Positions 14,521 to 19,723 of a DNA stretch of 19,723 bases are shown piece after piece. A program made the translations under genes and the position numbers. Every line of letters starts with the position of its first letter. The stretch's first letter is position 1. The notes below the pieces were generated by a model. It searched no databases, was not told where the DNA came from, and worked only from the letters and a program-made list of their open reading frames with translations. The stretch is from CAZDOD01 sp964506935 (GTDB lineage: Bacteria; Desulfobacterota; Zymogenia; Zymogenales; Zymogenaceae), in assembly GCA_964506935.1 (NCBI GenBank), contig CAZDOD010000039.1, positions 1-19,723 of the forward strand, read 5' to 3'.

Positions 14521-15312
14521 CTATCTTCCTTTAAAGTCGGGTTTTCTCCTCGAAAGAAAGGCGCTCATCCCTTCTTCTTTATCTTCCGAGGCGAAATTTA
14601 CGGTTATCAGCGCCTTGGAATAGTCGATCGCCGTCTCGAGATCGGTATAGAGCCACTTGTTTGTTACCTCTTTTTGTATCCTTAAGGCTATGGGTGAGAC
14701 CGAAGCGAGCTTCTTCGCCTCTTCTGTGGCTTCCTCCATAAGTTCATCGTCTTTGACTATTCTGTTTACGATTTTTAGCGACTTTATCCTCTCGATATCC
14801 CAGACCTCCCCGAACAGAACGAGTTCCTTTGCGTGGAGGATCCCCATCTGTCTCGGGAGGAGGGCCACCTCTACGATCGAGGGGAAGCCTGTCTTTATCT
14901 CGGGCATGTAGAATTTTGTTGTCTGGCCCGCCACGACGAAATCGCCGGAGACCATCATCTCAAGCGCCCCTCCGATCACGAAGCCGGAGACGGCGAAGAT
15001 TACAGGCTTGGGGAAGAGACGGACCTTCTTGATAGTGGCGTGGAGGTTCTTATTCATAAACTGCCACACGGTCGATCCCGTCTGCGCACCCGATTCCTTT
15101 ACATCGATTCCGGCCGAGAAATTCTTCCCCTCGCCCCTGATTATAAGCACCCTGATGTCATCGTCCGTTTCGGCCTCGTCGAGGGCGTCCCTGATTTCGG
15201 AAAGTAGACTCATCGACAGGGCGTTCACCTTGTGTGGACGGTTGAGGGTGAGGACGGCTATACGGTCTTTTCGTTTCTCGTAGACAATTTCTTTGTATTT
15301 ACTGTTTTCCAT
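14521..15312 (-). CDS. Enoyl-CoA hydratase (crotonase), tandem copy A
   Basis: A 263-residue crotonase with the oxyanion-hole segments FSAGIDVK (65-72) and the loop around VIGGALEM. Catalytic Glu118 and Glu138 (YMPEIK) are both present. The loop following is GFPSIVEVALLPRQMGILHAK, not the common IPGAGGTQ. A hand count over an ungapped alignment gives 167 of 263 residues (about 63%) identical to the next gene upstream, 15331-16122. The two share length exactly and end KPDFKGR/EPDFKGR, so they are tandem duplicates. It lies 3 nt before the thiolase. Function as hydratase of an unusual enoyl-CoA is inferred; possible subunits of a mixed trimer or hexamer, or two substrate specificities, would both fit. 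Confidence 0.92.
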   Translation of the reverse strand: MENSKYKEIVYEKRKDRIAVLTLNRPHKVNALSMSLLSEIRDALDEAETDDDIRVLIIRGEGKNFSAGIDVKESGAQTGSTVWQFMNKNLHATIKKVRLFPKPVIFAVSGFVIGGALEMMVSGDFVVAGQTTKFYMPEIKTGFPSIVEVALLPRQMGILHAKELVLFGEVWDIERIKSLKIVNRIVKDDELMEEATEEAKKLASVSPIALRIQKEVTNKWLYTDLETAIDYSKALITVNFASEDKEEGMSAFLSRRKPDFKGR

Positions 15313-15330
15313 AATAATTCCAAATATTTA

Positions 15331-16122
15331 TCAGCGCCCCTTAAAATCCGGCTCCCTCTTTTCGAGGAATGCCCTCATCCCCTCCTCCTTGTCCTCGGAG
15401 GCGAAGTTGATCGAGATTATCGCCTTAGAGTAATCGATCGCGGTCTCGAGGTCGGTTGAGAGCCATTTTTGTGTTACCTCCTTTTGGATCATGAGGGCAA
15501 GGGGGGAGAACTTTGCGAGCTTTCTCGCAGCGGTCATCGCCTCGTCTCTTATCTGATCGTCCGGAAGCACACGATTTACCATGTTGAGCTCCCTAATTTT
15601 GTCCGCATCCCAGATATCTCCGAAGAATACGAACTCCTTTGCATGGAGGATCCCTATCTGGCGGGAGACGATCGCGGCCTCAATGATTGATGGGATACCT
15701 ATCTTGACCTCGGGCATGTAGAATTTCGTAGACTCGCCCGCCACCACGAAATCTCCTGATATCATCATCTCGAGCGCGCCGCCGATGACATATCCGTGGA
15801 CGGCGAATATGACCGGAAGCGGGAAGAACCTGACCTTCTTGATCGTCTTATGGAGATACTCGTTCATGAAGAACCAGAAGCTCTTCGCATCCTGCGCCTT
15901 CATCTGTGTGACATCGGTTCCCGCCGAAAATGACGTCCCCTCGCCCCAGATTACAAGCGCCCTCAAATCCGCATCTTCCCGGGCCCTGTCAAGGGCATCC
16001 TGTAACTCTCTGTGCACATCCATAGACAGGGCGTTGAGCTTCTCGGGCCTGTTCAGACATATCACCCGAATGTGCTTTTCCGGGGCCTCGTATTTAATAA
16101 ATTTATAATCCGATTTACCCAT
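15331..16122 (-). CDS. Enoyl-CoA hydratase (crotonase), tandem copy B
   Basis: A 263-residue crotonase, the tandem partner of the gene at 14521-15312. It has FSAGTDVT (65-72), VIGGALEMM with Glu118, and FYMPEVK with Glu138, so the two hydratase glutamates are kept. The following loop is GIPSIIEAAIVSRQIGILHAK, and the C-terminal segment shared with copy A includes STDLETAIDYSKA and ASEDKEEGM. Divergence from copy A is concentrated in residues 71-90 and 171-200. The first of these stretches is, in the crotonase fold, a substrate-pocket region, hinting at different substrates. It lies 18 nt after the first thiolase gene and 18 nt before copy A. A ribosome site AAGGAA lies rather far (about 13 nt) from the ATG. 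Confidence 0.92.
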   Translation of the reverse strand: MGKSDYKFIKYEAPEKHIRVICLNRPEKLNALSMDVHRELQDALDRAREDADLRALVIWGEGTSFSAGTDVTQMKAQDAKSFWFFMNEYLHKTIKKVRFFPLPVIFAVHGYVIGGALEMMISGDFVVAGESTKFYMPEVKIGIPSIIEAAIVSRQIGILHAKEFVFFGDIWDADKIRELNMVNRVLPDDQIRDEAMTAARKLAKFSPLALMIQKEVTQKWLSTDLETAIDYSKAIISINFASEDKEEGMRAFLEKREPDFKGR

Positions 16123-16140
16123 TGGATTGATATTTCCTTT

Positions 16141-17346
16141 CTATTTAGTCTCTTCGTTTTCAAATATTACGGCCATGCCGTGACCGCCTCCGCCGCATAT
16201 CGAGGCGAGGCCATATCTTCCCTTTCTCCTCCTAAGCTCGTTGAGCATGGTGACGACGATCCGGCATCCGCTGCTCGATATCGGGTGGCCGATCGCTATG
16301 GCGCCGCCGTTGACGTTGAGCTTATCGATATCAATCTCGATCCCCTGCGATTTCAGCTCCTTGATACAGGCGAGGACCTGTGATGCGAAGGCCTCGTTTA
16401 TCTCGACTAGGTCCATGTCCGATATAGAAAATTTTGTTATCTCGAGGAGCTTCGGGATCGCGAATGCCGGGCCGATCCCCATTATGTTCGGGTCCACACC
16501 GACTATCGTGTGTGCGACGATGCGGGCGATGGGCTTTATCCTCCTCGCCCCGGCCTCTCCCCGCGACATGACTAGGACGGCGGCGGCACCGTCGGTTAAT
16601 GGGCTTGAATTCCCGGCCGTGACTTTGCCGTCGGCCAAAAATGCGGGCCTTAGTTTAGAGATCGCCTCAATCGAGGTGTCGGGCCTCGGATGTTCATCAC
16701 GGGAAAACAGGACGGGATCGCCTTTTTTTTGCGGAACGGAGACGGGGACTGTCTCCTCGTCATATTTGCCGTCTTCCCATGCTTTAGTTGCCAACCTGTG
16801 GCTCCTCACCGCGAATTCGTCCATCTCGTCTCTTTTGATCTCGTATTTTTCGGCGATATTTTCGGCGGTTATCCCCATCGGGGGGCTCCCTATCGCTTCG
16901 GGGGCGAGCTGAAAGGCCAGGAATTTCGGTGGCGTCCTCTGAAATGGTGATGATGGCTTTTCCAAGACGTAGGGACGCCTCGTCATGCTCTCGGTTCCGC
17001 CAGCGACTATGATGTCGGCGTCGCCCGACCTGATCGCCTGGCCGGCCATTGTGATGGCGTTTAGGCCCGAGAGGCACGCCCTGTCTATCGTGACGGCCGA
17101 GATCTCTATCGGGATGCCGGCGGTAAGAGAGGCGAGCCTTGCGGGATTTCCGGAGAAGGCCTGGTTGTTGCCGAAGATAACGTCATTCACATCCGATGGT
17201 TCGATGCCGCCCCTTTTTATGACCTCCCTCATCACTATTGCGGCGAGGTCTTCTGGTGGAACATCTTTTAGGGCGCCGGCGAAGTTGCCGACGGGCGTCC
17301 TGGCGGCCGTGACTATTACCGAATCTCTTTTATTGTCATTTTTCAA
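16141..17346 (-). CDS. Thiolase (acetyl-CoA acetyltransferase-like), first gene of the operon
   Basis: A thiolase with all active-site elements. Numbered from the chosen start, they are nucleophile Cys91 in DRACLSGLNAI, AGGTESM, TAGNSSPLTDGAAA, NEAF (317-320), NGGAIAIGHP with His354, and ICGGGGHG with Cys384. The start is uncertain. The only ATG is at 17409, but it has no ribosome site, adds 21 residues encoded by AT-rich DNA, and falls inside a TTGACA promoter. I chose the TTG at 17346, with a weak TTTGGA site. It gives 401 residues and places the nucleophile where thiolases usually have it. It precedes the crotonase pair by 18 nt. Cleavage of 3-oxoacyl-CoA or condensation of acetyl-CoA are both possible. 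Confidence 0.92.
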   Translation of the reverse strand: MKNDNKRDSVIVTAARTPVGNFAGALKDVPPEDLAAIVMREVIKRGGIEPSDVNDVIFGNNQAFSGNPARLASLTAGIPIEISAVTIDRACLSGLNAITMAGQAIRSGDADIIVAGGTESMTRRPYVLEKPSSPFQRTPPKFLAFQLAPEAIGSPPMGITAENIAEKYEIKRDEMDEFAVRSHRLATKAWEDGKYDEETVPVSVPQKKGDPVLFSRDEHPRPDTSIEAISKLRPAFLADGKVTAGNSSPLTDGAAAVLVMSRGEAGARRIKPIARIVAHTIVGVDPNIMGIGPAFAIPKLLEITKFSISDMDLVEINEAFASQVLACIKELKSQGIEIDIDKLNVNGGAIAIGHPISSSGCRIVVTMLNELRRRKGRYGLASICGGGGHGMAVIFENEETK

Positions 17347-17390
17347 GGCAAAATCCAAAAAATCGTAAAATGATAAATGAACGTAATACG

Positions 17391-17419
17391 TTTTTAGTAT
17401 AATATTCATTTCATGTCAA
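17391..17419 (-). promoter_or_regulatory. Predicted promoter of the fourteen-gene operon
   Basis: Minus strand: a consensus -35 TTGACA (17419-17414), a 17-nt spacer and a weaker -10 TAAAAA (17396-17391). Transcription would start near 17384, about 38 nt before the TTG start at 17346. The only upstream ATG of the thiolase (17409) would lie between -35 and -10, which argues against its use if this promoter is real. Confidence 0.45.
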
Positions 17420-17697
17420 GCTTTTTCGACTGGATAATTTCAAAAAATTGCTTTGTATTGTGTCTTGATTTTAGTTTTTGGAGGGGCGATATTTGTTATC
17501 ATCTGCAAGATATTTAAGGTGTTGCTGTGATTATTATTAAGTTTTTAAATAGGACGTATTCGACGAAATTGCTCAAGCATGCTAAAAAGTAAAAGAACAT
17601 TTTTTTGAGAAAACCTCTATATTTAAAACTTTTTAAAGCATTACCTATTTTTTCGTAAAACACCCCACCGATTTATTTCCTTTCATATAATTTTATA
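17420..17697. other. AT-rich divergent intergenic region, no gene seen
   Basis: Between the thiolase operon and the outer-membrane protein gene there is about 350 nt of AT-rich DNA with no convincing coding frame or RNA gene. It holds the operon promoter at one end and the barrel-gene promoter at the other. An 8-bp perfect palindrome AGCATGCT lies at 17576-17583. No copy of the TetR-gene dyad was found, only one half-arm (TTGCAA, 17698-17703). Confidence 0.6.
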
Positions 17698-17724
17698 TTG
17701 CAAAATGAATTATTTTAGTATAAA
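17698..17724 (+). promoter_or_regulatory. Weak predicted promoter of the outer-membrane barrel gene
   Basis: TTGCAA (17698-17703) and TATAAA (17719-17724) are separated by 15 nt, shorter than the optimum. The gene starts 36 nt further on with AAGGGG six nt before its ATG. Other AT-rich -10-like strings are present, so the exact promoter is unsure. Confidence 0.35.
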
Positions 17725-17760
17725 GTAATCTAATTTTGAAATTTTTCCAAGGGGATTTAA

Positions 17761-19275
17761 ATGAAATCGAAATCAACTTTCTTGACCTTATTCTTGTTTG
17801 TTGGACTTTTGGCCTTCGGCCTGACAGCGCAGGCAGCCGACCTTAACCCCCTCGATACCGAGAGGGCAGAGACACTAGGGATGGGAAATCTAAGGCTCGA
17901 CGTGATGTTCTCCGTAGATTCACTCGATAACGACGTCCGGCTTTATCATCTTCCGGGCGTCAGGGCGACTTACGGAATATCGGACATCACCGACCTGATT
18001 TTGTCCTACGGTGGTTTGGAGATGATTGAGGGGGATAACATTGATAGCGCAACGGGTTCGGGCGATCTCACCGTTGGCCTCAAGGTTTCGCCGCTTACAA
18101 AATCGTGGGGAACAATGGGATTCCTTTTAGCGACGAAGCTACCCAACGCCAGCGACGAAGACGGCCTCGGGACCGATATGCAGGATTTCTATTTTATGGG
18201 GCTTTATACCTATGCCCTCGAAAGCTTCAAGTTCAATCTAAACGCCGGCGTCCACATCATCGGTGATAATACGATGACCCAGAAATACCATTATCTATTC
18301 GCATATGGCGTCGGGGCCGAGTATATGATAAACGAGGATTTCTCGATCGTTGCCGATGTCCACGGGACGACAGGGGGTGACAGCGACTACGATATTCACG
18401 AGGCGAGCCTGGGCGTCGTCGGCCCCCTGGGCTGGGGATGGGAATGGGCGGTAACGGGATCGGTCGGGCTGTCTCCGGCGGCCCCCGATTGGTCGGCCGG
18501 GTTATTTTTCTCTAAGACATGGGGACTTCCGAACCTCATGCATCAGGGTCCGCTCTTTACGGATGAAGACCCGCTCCGCCTGACATACTATCCGTTCCCG
18601 CTCCATACGAAAGAGGCGTGGACAACTACGCCCAATACGATTTACGCCGCACTGAAATTTGAGATGATGGGGTTTGACGATGATTCAAACCTCTATTCGC
18701 CATCCGTCGACCTTCGCTGGGGCATCGCACGCGGGGTCAGCGTCGGGATCGATGTGCCGTACCTCTTTGTGGAAGATTCTTCAGTTTTCGGTGATGACAA
18801 CGGTTTCGGCGACGTCAGGCTGAATTTCAAGCTCTCCCCGTGGCAGTACAAGAGCCTGAGGTTCGGAATTTACTCTGAGGTCAAATTCCCGACTTCAAAC
18901 GGCATGGACGGCATAAGCAGAAACGAAATGGACTACACCTTCCTGTTTCTGACTTCCGCCTCCTGTGGAAAATTTACGGCCCACCTGAACCTCGGACTCG
19001 CAATCGAAGGCAATCCTACAGAGCTCAGCGCACAAAACGACTTCTTCGTTGCGGGGCTCGGCATGGAATATGCCCTTACCGACTGGGCATCGGCATACGG
19101 TGAGTTTTACGGAAAATTCGGAAATGATGCAGATCTGTCGAGTTACCAGGCCACGGGCGGCCTGAGATTCCTACTTGGCAAATACTCGCTATCTGTCTTT
19201 GGTGGTTCTGGCTTCAGCAACTCCGACCCCGAATGGAAAGCGGGGTTTGGAATCGCGAGATTCTTCAGCCTTTAG
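17761..19275 (+). CDS. Outer-membrane beta-barrel protein (porin/transporter-like) with internal duplication
   Basis: A 504-residue exported protein. Residues 1-26 are a Sec signal peptide (basic MKSKS, a hydrophobic core, cleavage after AQA). The rest alternates polar and aromatic/hydrophobic residues with Gly/Asp-rich turns and ends in aromatic ARFFSL, as outer-membrane barrels do. Two halves are homologous. Residues about 100-169 (GDLTVGLKVSP, FLLATKLP, FNLNAG) match 349-418 (GDVRLNFKLSP, IYSEVKFP, AHLNLG). YGVGAEYMI matches AGLGMEYAL, and SPAAPDWSAGLFFSKTW matches SNSDPEWKAGFGIARFF. It may thus form two small barrels or one fused large one. Its start has AAGGGG, and a strong terminator follows. 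It is divergent from the catabolic operon, so substrate uptake is a reasonable guess. The family resembles PF13557-like putative transporters, without certainty. Confidence 0.85.
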   Translation: MKSKSTFLTLFLFVGLLAFGLTAQAADLNPLDTERAETLGMGNLRLDVMFSVDSLDNDVRLYHLPGVRATYGISDITDLILSYGGLEMIEGDNIDSATGSGDLTVGLKVSPLTKSWGTMGFLLATKLPNASDEDGLGTDMQDFYFMGLYTYALESFKFNLNAGVHIIGDNTMTQKYHYLFAYGVGAEYMINEDFSIVADVHGTTGGDSDYDIHEASLGVVGPLGWGWEWAVTGSVGLSPAAPDWSAGLFFSKTWGLPNLMHQGPLFTDEDPLRLTYYPFPLHTKEAWTTTPNTIYAALKFEMMGFDDDSNLYSPSVDLRWGIARGVSVGIDVPYLFVEDSSVFGDDNGFGDVRLNFKLSPWQYKSLRFGIYSEVKFPTSNGMDGISRNEMDYTFLFLTSASCGKFTAHLNLGLAIEGNPTELSAQNDFFVAGLGMEYALTDWASAYGEFYGKFGNDADLSSYQATGGLRFLLGKYSLSVFGGSGFSNSDPEWKAGFGIARFFSL

Positions 19276-19286
19276 GAGAATGACCA

Positions 19287-19325
19287 AAAGGGCGGGGCCA
19301 TTTCCTTTTCGGCCCCGCCTTTTTC
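19287..19325 (+). terminator. Strong intrinsic terminator after the barrel gene
   Basis: GGCGGGGCC (19291-19299) pairs perfectly with GGCCCCGCC (19311-19319) over an 11-nt loop and is followed by five T. Flanking AAAAG and TTTTT can extend the stem, so it could also work on the opposite strand. It lies 12 nt after the TAG. Confidence 0.93.
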
Positions 19326-19531
19326 TATATTAAGGATTATAGAAGGAAATCCCAAGGTTTTTTTAGTAAAATTGCACTTGAAACAAATGGAATAAACCGA
19401 ATTGGAATCACGCTTAACCTCTAAAACCCTCCCTTTTTCGATATTTCACATCAAAAAATAGATAGAAAAACCAAACCCGCTTTACAAAAAAGGGAAACTG
19501 TGGTAGATAGATAGAGACACTGATAATAAAA
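19326..19531. other. AT-rich intergenic DNA, nothing recognised
   Basis: No coding frame with a ribosome site, no RNA gene and no long repeat was seen. Short GATA-rich strings (for example TAGATAGATAGAG near 19504) are too short to be a defined repeat. Confidence 0.6.
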
Positions 19532-19560
19532 TTGCAAATCATCTAAATATCTTGTATAAA
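19532..19560 (+). promoter_or_regulatory. Predicted promoter of the gene at 19615
   Basis: TTGCAA (19532-19537), a 17-nt spacer and TATAAA (19555-19560) give good geometry. The leader would be about 48 nt and contains a repeated GATATTTTA (19567-19575 and 19581-19589) of unknown meaning. Confidence 0.5.
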
Positions 19561-19614
19561 GGTCGAGATATTTTAGTCGGGATATTTTAATATTTGAACA
19601 AATAGAAGGGAAAA

Positions 19615-19723
19615 ATGAAAACGAAGGTAAACTTTATCGTCAAGACCTATGACGCCAAGGCGGGTGATGTAACGAAGGCGCTCAAGGACGCCGGGGTTGA
19701 GGTGTTGAGCGTGACGAAGGTCT
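19615..19723 (+). CDS. Hypothetical protein, N-terminal fragment at window edge
   Basis: An open frame begins at ATG 19615 after GAAGGG at 5 nt and runs off the window after 36 codons. The visible protein begins MKTKVNFIVKTYDAKAGDV and continues with TKALKDAGVEVLSVTKV. A predicted strand-helix-strand order (VNFIVKTYD, AGDVTKALKDAG, VEVLSVTKV) suggests a small alpha/beta domain in the cytoplasm, since no signal peptide is seen. Base composition rises sharply in G+C from the AT-rich leader, as in the coding genes here. I do not recognise the family. The upstream promoter and terminator make it the first gene of a new unit. Confidence 0.65.
   Translation, partial: MKTKVNFIVKTYDAKAGDVTKALKDAGVEVLSVTKV

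Noticed and set aside
17576..17583. Perfect palindrome AGCATGCT as an operator
   Set aside because: Eight base pairs without flanking symmetry is expected by chance and it does not lie on either predicted promoter.
19500..19520. GATA-type short tandem repeat
   Set aside because: Only about three units are present; too short to call a repeat feature.

Overview
The window looks like a chromosomal fragment of a Gram-negative bacterium that degrades organic acids as CoA thioesters. A signal-peptide-bearing outer-membrane beta-barrel gene shows that the cell has an outer membrane. The dense set of acyl-CoA enzymes (glutaryl-CoA-dehydrogenase-like, crotonases, thiolases, CoA transferases, a beta-keto acid cleavage enzyme) resembles anaerobic or syntrophic lineages of the former Deltaproteobacteria, but this placement is an inference. 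No rRNA, tRNA, CRISPR, transposase or phage gene was seen. A run of ten N (4869-4878) shows that this is a scaffolded assembly.

From 17346 down to 4564 on the minus strand lie fourteen genes with gaps of about 3-34 nt and one 1-nt overlap, which reads as one operon. In transcription order they are: thiolase, two tandemly duplicated crotonases, a second thiolase, CoA-transferase alpha and beta, a third crotonase of the same type, a Cat1/acetyl-CoA-hydrolase-type CoA transferase, a short-chain dehydrogenase, a non-catalytic-looking MaoC subunit, a catalytic MaoC subunit, a beta-keto acid cleavage enzyme (BKACE, DUF849), a PaaG-like isomerase and an acyl-CoA synthetase. A TetR-type repressor gene follows at 4465-3875. 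It has its own promoter with an overlapping dyad, and an intrinsic terminator whose stem includes its stop codon.

Beyond that terminator, a second minus-strand unit begins at 3680: an isovaleryl-CoA-dehydrogenase-type flavoenzyme, an amidohydrolase-fold protein without the usual HxH metal motif, a zinc alcohol dehydrogenase, and a glutaryl-CoA-dehydrogenase-like gene cut by the window edge.

An AT-rich gap (17347-17760) separates the large operon from a divergent plus-strand gene for an outer-membrane barrel made of two homologous halves. That gene ends in a strong terminator, and a promoter plus the first 36 codons of an unrecognised gene close the window.

Together the genes suggest activation of an acid to its CoA ester (synthetase or CoA transferases), dehydrogenation (two flavin dehydrogenases), hydration (crotonases, MaoC pair), isomerisation (PaaG-like), oxidation (SDR, zinc ADH) and carbon-carbon cleavage by thiolases and BKACE. 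Acetoacetate from BKACE could be recaptured by the CoA transferases and split by thiolase. The substrate cannot be read from sequence; dicarboxylic, branched or cyclic acids are all possible.
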